Positions 11,163-18,164 of a DNA stretch of 42,677 nt are shown here, piece after piece. Position 1 is the first letter of the stretch, and every line of letters starts with the position of its first letter. The DNA is taken from positions 1 to 42,677 of the forward strand of contig NZ_JABRVQ010000028.1 in the NCBI RefSeq assembly GCF_013248965.1, given 5' to 3'. This DNA is from Psychrobacter okhotskensis. GTDB lineage: Bacteria; Pseudomonadota; Gammaproteobacteria; Pseudomonadales; Moraxellaceae. Under the pieces are notes generated by a model. It was not told the origin of the DNA, made no database searches, and saw nothing but the letters and a program-made list of their open reading frames with translations. Made by a program: the position numbers and the translations under genes.

Positions 11163-11279
11163 ACTAAGGGTTTAAAAGACCAGTGCAGGTCTAGTAAATT
11201 TACACTCATTGCCTATTTCAGTCGTATTCTTGCGCTGAAATGAGTATGATAAACCTCTATTGGATAATTTTGAAATATT

Positions 11280-11963
11280 ATGAGTAGTCGCGAACAAAAG
11301 AAACTTCAAACTCGGCACGCCTTTTTTAATGCGGTGCTCGATCTCTGTATGACAGGGCAGTCTTTTAGCTCCATCAGTCTCAGGCAGGTGACACGCGAGG
11401 TTGGTGTCGTACCGACGGCATTTTATCGGCATTTCGATGATATGGAGTCACTAGGTCGGGCATTAGTCGTCGAAGAGCTTGGCGGTACTTTAGCCATCTT
11501 ACGCGATGGTTTGCAGATTGGGCGCAAACGTAGCTTTGAGAGACAGATCGCAAAAAGTATTCAACTATTTTTGCAAACCGTGAGTGAGCAGCCTTGTTAT
11601 TGGCAATTCTTAGTCAGCGAGCGTTTCGGTGGCTCAGAAGCCGTGCGCAAATCGATTAGTGAGCTCATAAAGATGCACAGCAAAATTTTGGGTGAAGACT
11701 TAGCGCTACAGCCTGCATTTGCTCACATCAATGATTATGACCGCCGCTTATTGTCAGAGGCAGGAATTAATATGTTTTTCTCTTGGATTATAGATTGGTT
11801 AGAGCTGACTTATTCTGAGGTTCATGATGATGAAGCAGATTTGCAAGAGATTGAAGATAAAAAACAACTGATGCTGCACAACTGTACCCGTCAGGCTCAA
11901 ATGTTGTTTTACGGCGCATACAATTGGAAGTCTACCGAAGAAACTCGTTTGAGCGACGATTAA
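11280..11963 (+). CDS. TetR-family regulator, FabR-like
   Basis: A 227-residue TetR/AcrR-type repressor. The N-terminal helix-turn-helix covers about residues 8-55; its core is ISLRQVTREVGVVPTAFYRH, followed by FDDMESLGRAL. This head, with PTAFYRHF.DM..LG, closely resembles E. coli FabR, which senses the balance of saturated and unsaturated acyl chains and represses fabA/fabB. The C-terminal ligand domain (LVSERFGGSEAVRKSI, AYNWKS) also follows FabR. No fatty-acid gene is adjacent, so targets would be elsewhere. A 7-base inverted repeat (ATTTCAG 11215-11221, CTGAAAT 11235-11241) lies upstream and could be an operator or part of the dgt terminator. I am sure of TetR and only moderately sure of the FabR role. 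Confidence 0.85.
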   Translation: MSSREQKKLQTRHAFFNAVLDLCMTGQSFSSISLRQVTREVGVVPTAFYRHFDDMESLGRALVVEELGGTLAILRDGLQIGRKRSFERQIAKSIQLFLQTVSEQPCYWQFLVSERFGGSEAVRKSISELIKMHSKILGEDLALQPAFAHINDYDRRLLSEAGINMFFSWIIDWLELTYSEVHDDEADLQEIEDKKQLMLHNCTRQAQMLFYGAYNWKSTEETRLSDD

Positions 11964-11988
11964 GCAATCTATGCAACCTTTGAGTGCT

Positions 11989-12109
11989 AGGCCGTGTCTT
12001 CATTGCAAAAATAGTCATAAAAATGAGATAAATTGCCGTCAAAAATTTCACTGCGTATTGTCTAAAAAATAGCTACTGCCAGTACCATATTTAAATGTTA
12101 AACAGACCC
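11989..12109. mobile_element. Chimeric 121-bp MITE-like element with TA at both ends
   Basis: The left part (11989 to about 12046) matches the left end of the element at 32467: GGCCGTGTCTTCA, then CATAAAAATGAGATAAATTG. The right part (about 12040-12109) matches the right end of the element at 24321-24597, including TTTCACTGCGTATTGTCTAA and the end AACAGACCC. The two meet at a shared CGTCAAA. TA stands at both edges (11987-11988, 12110-12111). The right edge is three bases from the gspK stop codon. Confidence 0.7.
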
Positions 12110-12112
12110 TAG

Positions 12113-13204
12113 CTAAAAACTCGGCCGAAATGCCCACAGACGCTGCGTAATAACTTTAATTGACTTCGCTTTTTTGCTCTTATTGTCATTGCCTATACTG
12201 TTGGCATCATTGCCATTATCATTGTTACTAGTATTGTTATTAGCATCGCTACTGTTTTTAGCCTCACCATCATCAGTGGTGGTTTTGCTAATCAAGACGG
12301 TTGCAAAACGTTGCTTTGTTTGACCTGTATTGGCACTGTCTGTTGCCGTGATAAGCGCCGTAAAAGCCTGACTATCAACGGCTAACAGTGGCGTTAGTGC
12401 TGCCCGCTGCTCTTCATTCAAACCGCCCAATATTGGCAATTGCCACAATTCATCGATAGATGGCAATACTTGCTTGCGCCTCATCTCGGTCAACCCACGC
12501 ATCTGCTCGCTAGTCACACCGTCCATCAGAGACGCCAGCAGTTCAGGACTGGCAGTATTGACATTGATAGGCACATAATAAGGAACGGCGCTAAGGTAAG
12601 GGCGCAGTGCTGCTAACACTTCAGCGCTGACTCCTCGAACGTCTTGTAACTGATCGATGCTAATAAATGGCTGGTTTGGTAATATCCCCTCTACTGCCCC
12701 GCTGCGCTGCTGCGAATATACCACGCTCTCATCACCGCCATCTTGATAGACCTCACCATCTGCATCTTGATAGTCCAGTACCGCAATGGCGATATCAGGC
12801 TCTAGATTTAATTGTGTTAAGAGTCTTTGAAAGACCATTAACGCAGCGGTATTAACCGCACCATTTTGATATAAGTTATTAATATTAAAACGACTGGCTT
12901 CGTCGCGCAATTCGATGTTGATGCTGTGATTATCTAGAGCATAGGGTGGTATCGGCTGCGCCCAAATATCTTGCTCGCTGTCCGTATCGTTTAGCTTATT
13001 ATCAGCGCGAATCAAGGTCACTGCCAATTGCTGACCGGCGTCAATGTCTTGTAGTAGTTGATCTTGATCAAACAACAATCCACTACGCCTGATGGCAATC
13101 TTTTGACTAGCAAGCATTGCCCCAGCGACCACCGTAATACTGACCACCAATAGCAGGATAGTCAGCAGTGCTACCCCGCGCTGAGAATGTGCTGTCATGG
13201 ACAT
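12113..13204 (-). CDS. gspK: Type II secretion minor pseudopilin GspK
   Basis: A 363-residue minor pseudopilin. The prepilin peptidase site is QRG-VALLT (about residue 9) followed by a hydrophobic helix (ILLLVVSITVVAGAML). As usual for GspK, the +5 Glu of other pilins is absent. The body has the GspK fold markers: SRFNINNLYQNG, DYQDADGEVYQDGGDE (acidic calcium-binding type segment), ISIDQLQDVRGVS and NVNTASPELLASLM (helix-hairpin-helix type). GspK caps the pseudopilus with GspI and GspJ in the periplasm. A 45-residue Asn/Ser-rich linker near the C-terminus (KNSSDANNNTSNNDNGND) is unusual. The ATG has a GAGG Shine-Dalgarno and starts 12 bases after the gspJ stop. It is the last gene of the H-I-J-K operon. 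Confidence 0.95.
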   Translation of the reverse strand: MSMTAHSQRGVALLTILLLVVSITVVAGAMLASQKIAIRRSGLLFDQDQLLQDIDAGQQLAVTLIRADNKLNDTDSEQDIWAQPIPPYALDNHSINIELRDEASRFNINNLYQNGAVNTAALMVFQRLLTQLNLEPDIAIAVLDYQDADGEVYQDGGDESVVYSQQRSGAVEGILPNQPFISIDQLQDVRGVSAEVLAALRPYLSAVPYYVPINVNTASPELLASLMDGVTSEQMRGLTEMRRKQVLPSIDELWQLPILGGLNEEQRAALTPLLAVDSQAFTALITATDSANTGQTKQRFATVLISKTTTDDGEAKNSSDANNNTSNNDNGNDANSIGNDNKSKKAKSIKVITQRLWAFRPSF

Positions 13205-13216
13205 AAACGGCCTCTA

Positions 13217-14092
13217 TTATTGAGCCAATGGCACATTGTCAATACCTTGTAAATTAGCATTTCCCACACCAGCGTTCGCAGTATCGCTACCATTAGTATT
13301 ATTACTGTTGCCCTCATTACTGCCATTATTGTTGCTGTTATCGCTCTTGCTATTTGGTGCATTTTGCATACTACCACGTGGAGACGGCTGCGGGGCAAGT
13401 GCCCACTGCCACGTGATAGGCATATCTTGATACGTAAAGCTAACGGCAATACCTTTTGGCAATAATTGCACCTCAGCTTGGCTATTCGCTGTATCAGCCG
13501 TCTGCCCAAAGGCTCTAGTCGTATTGTTGTTATTGCTACTGCTGTTTTCGTCAGGAAATTTGGTCGCAATTTCTGGTAAATAGGCCTGCCAGCGTGCTGC
13601 GGTCACCCCTTCTAGCAGTACGCTATCCAAGCTAACGCTATCATCTCCAGCGGCAAGACTGGTATATTGACGGCGAATTAAGCGCTCATCGGCAAAAATA
13701 TATTCAATGTGCTGCACACTGGCACTACTTTGGTAGCGTGGATCAGGATCTGCGAAGCGTACAAATCTAATATGCTCGCCATCTAAGCTCATAAAAGGCT
13801 CAGACTCTATAATATTGGCTTGAGTGCTGTCACTGTTAGTAGTGTTCGTTGAGACACTGATATCTCGCGTACTGGGCGTACTGGGTGCTTGGTAAGGAAT
13901 GATTTGTCCTATGTCTTGCTGTAGTTGTAGATAGGTATATTGCAAGACAGCCAAATTATCAGCATGAAATTGCGCACGCTCACGGGCGCGGTTCACGCTA
14001 TCAAACACTTGCCAACCCGCCACTGCCAGCATCGCAAATATTGCCATGGCGACCATCAGCTCAAGTAGGGTAAAGCCACGCTGCTGCCTCAC
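13217..14092 (-). CDS. gspJ: Type II secretion minor pseudopilin GspJ
   Basis: A 291-residue minor pseudopilin. Its very short leader MRQQRG is cut before FTLLELMVAMAIFAMLAVAG, with Glu at +5 of the mature protein. The GspJ body includes HIEYIFADERLIRRQY and an appended WQWALAPQPSPRG. The start codon is GTG and overlaps the gspI stop (GTGA, four bases), a sign of translational coupling. The C-terminal 70 residues are almost entirely Asn, Ser and Gly (NSKSDNSNNNGSNEGN) and are not part of the usual GspJ fold, which is about 200 residues. GspJ forms the tip complex with GspI and GspK. Confidence 0.95.
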   Translation of the reverse strand: MRQQRGFTLLELMVAMAIFAMLAVAGWQVFDSVNRARERAQFHADNLAVLQYTYLQLQQDIGQIIPYQAPSTPSTRDISVSTNTTNSDSTQANIIESEPFMSLDGEHIRFVRFADPDPRYQSSASVQHIEYIFADERLIRRQYTSLAAGDDSVSLDSVLLEGVTAARWQAYLPEIATKFPDENSSSNNNNTTRAFGQTADTANSQAEVQLLPKGIAVSFTYQDMPITWQWALAPQPSPRGSMQNAPNSKSDNSNNNGSNEGNSNNTNGSDTANAGVGNANLQGIDNVPLAQ

Positions 14093-14604
14093 AGGCTGCC
14101 TCCACTTGAATTTGGGCTCGCCAAATCAAGGCTACCCATATCCTGTTCTGGATTACTCAAGACCACCTTAATATCGGTCACTGTGCTGCCTGTCTGTCCA
14201 TCGATAATAGGTGCGACAGCGATAGTCACCTGCTTTAAGGCGGGGCTAATGGTATCGCCGACTGTCATCATCACCTGCCAATCCCGACCTTGCGCATTAA
14301 GCGTTTGGCTGCGATTGGCGGTTAGCCATGTCTCTTGGATTTGTAAATCGGCAGCCGCGTTTTGGGCAACGAAATGAGCCAGCGTACGGGTACGCAACAC
14401 ATCAACCGAGCTGAGATACGCACTGCTGGCACGGCTAGCAGCGACAGCGACGACGGCTAAAATCGCTAAGGCGACCATCACTTCAATCAGGGTAAAACCG
14501 CTTTCGCGTATCGATTTCAACGATGACTTTTCTGATGATTCAGATGAAATGGCTTTGCTGGCTTTATTAACAGAACTAACAGGCGAATTAGGTAATTTAA
14601 TCAT
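14089..14604 (-). CDS. gspI: Type II secretion minor pseudopilin GspI
   Basis: A 171-residue minor pseudopilin. The prepilin signal ESG-FTLIEVMVALAILAVVAV starts near residue 34, after an unusually long Ser/Lys-rich leader (KASKAISSESSEKSSLK). Glu is present at +5. The remainder (ASSAYLSSVDVLRTRTLAHFVAQN, then LQIQETW) is typical of GspI. The ATG lies three bases past the gspH stop and the stop overlaps the gspJ start. It could begin at a later internal codon, which would give a normal short leader, but the upstream AAGGA favours this ATG. Confidence 0.93.
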   Translation of the reverse strand: MIKLPNSPVSSVNKASKAISSESSEKSSLKSIRESGFTLIEVMVALAILAVVAVAASRASSAYLSSVDVLRTRTLAHFVAQNAAADLQIQETWLTANRSQTLNAQGRDWQVMMTVGDTISPALKQVTIAVAPIIDGQTGSTVTDIKVVLSNPEQDMGSLDLASPNSSGGSL

Positions 14605-14607
14605 CCA

Positions 14608-15315
14608 TTACAGTCCTTGTCCTAGCGACATACTACCATCAGGCATGATGGTAATCACCTCACCCACCAAGCGCGATTCATGACGCACTTCAATCGTTAC
14701 CGGTGTCGCTTGCCCAGTACCAAACCATAATATTTGCGGTACCGTTTGATCGGTAAACCAAGGTTGTAGCGTTTGAGTCTGCCCAGCATTTGCAGCAGCG
14801 TTACCAGCATCTAAGCTTTGCACACTCAAACTCACTCCAGCAGGCAGTTCAGGTAAGGTAACTTCGGGTTCAATCTCCCAACTTGGCGTTGCTACGTCCC
14901 CATTCACACCTGACATCCCAGACAAATCGGTAGACAACTCCATGGCATTTTTAGCACGACTGTCCGTACGATCTGAAGCGGCTTCAGCCGTTTGATAGGC
15001 AATATAAGGATTTGATAAAGTGACAATAACGGGGTTTACTTGACCTTGTTTATCCGCTTGTAAGCTTAAGCCCATCGGCTGCATACGCTCAGCGGATAAT
15101 AGCCTAACGTAGCTCAGCGAATCGGTAAGGTGTTCATAAAAGGCACGGTTTTTTCGAGACTCACTACTACCAACTGATAAGCTCATCATGCCAGCAAAAA
15201 TAGACAGAATGACCACAACCACTACAATTTCGACAAGGGTAAAGCCCGCTTGCCCGATATGCCTAGGCGCGTGAAGAGCTGGTATTGAAGATATCGAGGA
15301 AGTCGGTTTTGACAT
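14608..15315 (-). CDS. gspH: Type II secretion minor pseudopilin GspH
   Basis: A 235-residue pseudopilin with the cleavage signal GQAG-FTLVEIVVVVVILSIFAG near residue 25 and Glu at +5. The region after the helix (NRAFYEHLTDSLSYVRLLSAERMQPMGLSL) is the GspH/FimT pattern. The protein links the pseudopilus shaft to its tip. It is the first gene of gspH-I-J-K on the minus strand; no gspG (major pseudopilin), gspC, gspD, gspF, gspL or gspM is in the window, and gspE is 3 kb away. A long Ser/Asp-rich insert (about residues 110-145) separates the two halves of the domain. Confidence 0.92.
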   Translation of the reverse strand: MSKPTSSISSIPALHAPRHIGQAGFTLVEIVVVVVILSIFAGMMSLSVGSSESRKNRAFYEHLTDSLSYVRLLSAERMQPMGLSLQADKQGQVNPVIVTLSNPYIAYQTAEAASDRTDSRAKNAMELSTDLSGMSGVNGDVATPSWEIEPEVTLPELPAGVSLSVQSLDAGNAAANAGQTQTLQPWFTDQTVPQILWFGTGQATPVTIEVRHESRLVGEVITIMPDGSMSLGQGL

Positions 15316-15519
15316 ACAGAAGTCATCTAGAATGGCGTCATCCTACTAAAAAATAACGCTATATTGAATGGTATAAACAAGACGAAAGACGTGACGAGTT
15401 ATAAAAACTATAAATCTGTACACATATTAAAAAATAAATTTAACGTGCTGCCATACAGAATATAACAACACAGATTTTTATAAAAGAATAGCTGCTTATG
15501 TTCAAAACATAATAACAAG

Positions 15520-16203
15520 CTAGTAATTGGTATTACGATGCTCTTCGGACTCAGTATCGATCTGCTCCACCAGCTCTTGCATATCCTCATCCATCACCTC
15601 ATCATCGTCGGCAGGATAATGGCTAGGCAACTCGAGCATTTGCTGAACGAAAGCATAACGCAAGGTATCACGGCGACCCAAGTAGCGCTGATAAAAACTT
15701 GAGTTCAATAATCCTGCGCCGCCCTGACCCATCGCCCAAATCGAGGACAAGTAATCACGCGTACTTAAATTGCTGTGCTGCTCCTGTAAATACGCACTGA
15801 TAATATCAATCAAACGCTTCATACGCTGACGGCGAATATCGTACAACTCACCAAACAAGCGATTGAGACCTGTCACTGATGCTGCCAAACGCTCTTCGAT
15901 TTGATTGAGGAGCATGGCTTTTTGTGGATTGAATAATTGCTGAAAAATCATACGGGCCACACCAGCCGATGGGCAGTCATCAATTCGATTGATCTCAAAC
16001 AGCTGCTCTTCATAACGAATAATAATACGCAAGTAAAGCTCATCTTTACTGGAGAAATGCTTATATAAGGTGCCTTTAGCCAAATCAAGCTGGTCTGCCA
16101 AACTGTCTAAAGTGATATCACCATCGCCTGACTCAAGTAACAGTTGCTCTGCCATCGCTAAGATATTCTCTTCTCGTGCCTTGAACTGATGCTGACGACT
16201 CAT
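15520..16203 (-). CDS. TetR-family transcriptional regulator
   Basis: A 227-residue TetR-type repressor with a clear helix-turn-helix (residues about 10-55; DSLADQLDLAKGTLYKHFSS). The ATG is preceded by TAGGAG at good spacing. The C-terminal domain (SSIWAMGQGGAGLLNSSFYQRYLGRR) is not one I can link to a known ligand. The last 25 residues are very acidic (DDDEVMDEDMQELVEQIDTE). It stands between gspH and tatD on the minus strand, with a 233-base upstream region rich in repeats that could be operators, so self-control is likely. Target genes are not evident. Confidence 0.87.
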   Translation of the reverse strand: MSRQHQFKAREENILAMAEQLLLESGDGDITLDSLADQLDLAKGTLYKHFSSKDELYLRIIIRYEEQLFEINRIDDCPSAGVARMIFQQLFNPQKAMLLNQIEERLAASVTGLNRLFGELYDIRRQRMKRLIDIISAYLQEQHSNLSTRDYLSSIWAMGQGGAGLLNSSFYQRYLGRRDTLRYAFVQQMLELPSHYPADDDEVMDEDMQELVEQIDTESEEHRNTNY

Positions 16204-16227
16204 AATCTCTCCTAAAACCTGACAAGA

Positions 16228-16424
16228 TTAAGCATATGACCATCGTATAGATTAGTGCGTCGGCAACAAGAGTATGAGGCTATACAAAGTCTGCTCGAAG
16301 ACTACCAAGGGGAATATGCTTATGTTTGCTAAATAGTCATTGATAATCATATGCTTACGTTTGAGATAATAACTAAAAATAACGTAAAGCAATAACACTA
16401 TCTAATAAATGACTGAGTGGTCAT
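16228..16424. promoter_or_regulatory. Repeat-rich upstream region of the TetR gene, possible operators
   Basis: TAAGCATATGAYYATC occurs at about 16229-16244 and inverted at 16342-16358. ATGCTTAYGTTTG occurs directly at 16315-16327 and 16351-16363. A dyad ATGAC-N5/6-GTCAT lies at 16409-16424. Spaced copies in front of a TetR gene suggest regulator binding, but no binding motif is proven. Confidence 0.35.
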
Positions 16425-16436
16425 AGCATAACCATT

Positions 16437-17231
16437 TTAATGATACTGTGCCAGTAAATTTTCAAAGTTTTTTGCAGTCATTGCACCAACGTCACCGCTA
16501 CTACAGCCATACATCTCCGCCAGACAACTGGCAACGTAAGGTACATAAGCGGGCTCATTAGGTCTACCACGTTTAGGAACAGGCGCTAAATAAGGACTGT
16601 CGGTTTCGATAAGCAATCGGTCTCTAGGCATATTTTTTGCTGCATCTTTGATATTTTGCGCGCTTTTAAAGCTAACAATACCCGAAAATGAGATATAAAA
16701 CCCTAAGTCTAGCGCCTGCTTCGCGGTCTCCCAATCTTCGGTAAAGCAATGAATAATGCCGTGTTCCGCCCCTTCCGCCTTTAGGATATCAATGGTATCT
16801 TCTTTGGCATCACGCATGTGTATGACCAGTGGTTTTTTCAAGCTTTGGCTGGCATGAATATGGCGCGCAAGGCTGGCTTGCTGCTCTTTTTTGTTCTCCG
16901 TCGACCAATAATAATCTAACCCCGTCTCCCCTATGGCCCACACATGCTCGGCATCGGCAGTTTCTATCAGACGTTCGACCGTCGCTGATTGTAATACGCT
17001 GATATCTTCACAAGGGTGGATACCGACGCTCATGCCGAGATTTAACGTTTCATCACCATAAGTGCTGACGATTTTAGCAATTTCATCATATTCAGCAAAA
17101 TCACACATAATGGCCATCGCTCGGGTGACATTGGCTTCTTTCATGGCAGCAATCGCGCCGGATAATTGACCATCGTACTTGGTCAAATCCAAACGGTTAA
17201 GATGGCAGTGGCTATCAGTAAACATAAACAA
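16437..17231 (-). CDS. tatD: TatD-family metal-dependent deoxyribonuclease/hydrolase
   Basis: A 264-residue TIM-barrel amidohydrolase of the TatD family. The metal-binding motif FTDSHCHL opens the protein (His8 and His10 region). It is followed by GIHPCEDI, AIGETGLDYYW (Glu ligand), HMRDAKEDTIDIL, HCFTEDW and LLIETDSPYLAPVPKRGRPN, all diagnostic. TatD enzymes are cytoplasmic DNases with 3'-5' exonuclease activity that act in DNA repair and breakdown. Two start codons are close together (MFMFTD); the second would match most homologues and shorten the protein by two residues. Which TatD subgroup (TatD, YcfH, YjjV) it belongs to cannot be told safely; the DSPYLAP ending is most like YcfH. Confidence 0.93.
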   Translation of the reverse strand: MFMFTDSHCHLNRLDLTKYDGQLSGAIAAMKEANVTRAMAIMCDFAEYDEIAKIVSTYGDETLNLGMSVGIHPCEDISVLQSATVERLIETADAEHVWAIGETGLDYYWSTENKKEQQASLARHIHASQSLKKPLVIHMRDAKEDTIDILKAEGAEHGIIHCFTEDWETAKQALDLGFYISFSGIVSFKSAQNIKDAAKNMPRDRLLIETDSPYLAPVPKRGRPNEPAYVPYVASCLAEMYGCSSGDVGAMTAKNFENLLAQYH

Positions 17232-17355
17232 TCTCGTTAATAAAATAGAAAAATTAGGTTTGAAACGTTAAATGAATAGGGTTATTTATTGCTCTAAAGC
17301 GAGCTGTTTTCAAGTAAGGTTTAACGATACACTATCAGATAGTTAATAAATCATA

Positions 17356-17421
17356 AAAGCGGTTTGTTAGCAAAAACATTGCGTCATCAAAGCGGTTTGT
17401 TAGCAAAAACATTGCGTCATC
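17356..17421. repeat. Perfect 33-bp tandem duplication
   Basis: The 33 bases at 17356-17388 (starting AAAGCGGTTTG, ending GCGTCATC) are repeated without change at 17389-17421. The unit is a multiple of three and would encode LLAKTLRH twice if translation began upstream of the acyltransferase ATG. Confidence 0.97.
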
Positions 17422-17447
17422 TACTCACTCTTCATAAGCCCTTTATT

Positions 17448-18113
17448 ATGAACCATAAAAAAACCATCAGCCTCTCCCCCATTATAAAAACCCTATTACC
17501 CAAACAACTATACAAAAAGCGGTTTTTGTTACAAGACAAAGGGCACAACAATCATATCAAGATTGCTAAAGACGTACGCATCATTGGCAATTCAGCCATT
17601 ACCATTCGTAAAGGTCATGGCAATCACATCACTATCGGTAAGGGCGGCAAATTTAATCAGTTAAAAATCGACATTAACGGCAGTCACAATCAAGTCACGA
17701 TTGGAGAAAAAGTTAAGTTCTCAGGGCAATTATTGATCGTTGGCAACCATTTGCATATTTATATCGGTGAGCATACTACCGCCATCGACTGCTATATTCT
17801 GGCACGTGATAAAAGTGTGACTATTGGTAAATCTTGCATGATATCGCGCGGTATTGAAATTCGAGCGACTGACGTCCACAAGGTTTACGATATAGACTCT
17901 AATAAGAGGTTAAATCCTGCTCACTCTAACGTCATTTTGGGCGATCATATTTGGATTGCTGCCAATGTAACTGTCTCTAAAAACGTTACTATCGCTAGCG
18001 GTTGTATCATTGCAGCCGGTGCATTTGTCAATAAACCAGTGACCACACCAAATTGTATGGTGGCGGGCGCGCCTGCAAAAATCATTCGCCAAAATGTACG
18101 CTGGGAGCGTTAA
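17448..18113 (+). CDS. Hexapeptide-repeat (left-handed beta-helix) acyltransferase
   Basis: A 221-residue protein from ATG 17448. It is built of hexapeptide repeats (NHIKIAKDVRIIGN, NHITIGKGGKFNQLKI, NQVTIGEKVKFSG, then VILGDHIWIAANVTVSKNVTI and GCIIAAGAFVNKPVTTPNCMVAGAPAKIIRQ). The ending AGAPAKIIR is typical of the CatB/NodL/WcaF group of O-acetyltransferases that use acetyl-CoA, often on sugars of capsule or lipopolysaccharide. The His in RATDVHKVYD probably serves as the catalytic base. The frame stays open upstream to a TTG at 17364, which would add 28 residues made of the tandem duplication. No Shine-Dalgarno decides it, but the ATG removes the low-value repeat. No other polysaccharide gene is adjacent. 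Confidence 0.85.
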   Translation: MNHKKTISLSPIIKTLLPKQLYKKRFLLQDKGHNNHIKIAKDVRIIGNSAITIRKGHGNHITIGKGGKFNQLKIDINGSHNQVTIGEKVKFSGQLLIVGNHLHIYIGEHTTAIDCYILARDKSVTIGKSCMISRGIEIRATDVHKVYDIDSNKRLNPAHSNVILGDHIWIAANVTVSKNVTIASGCIIAAGAFVNKPVTTPNCMVAGAPAKIIRQNVRWER

Positions 18114-18164
18114 AGACTCAGGGTATAAGGCTAGTTTTACCATGCCAAACTTTGCTATTTAAAA

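Noticed and set aside
12667..14377. Short plus-strand frames and a 124-residue minus-strand frame within gspI/J/K
   Set aside because: Alternate-frame readings of repetitive Asn/Ser codons; real pseudopilin genes explain the region.
17356..17421. CRISPR-like direct repeat
   Set aside because: Two adjacent copies without spacers; this is a simple tandem duplication.
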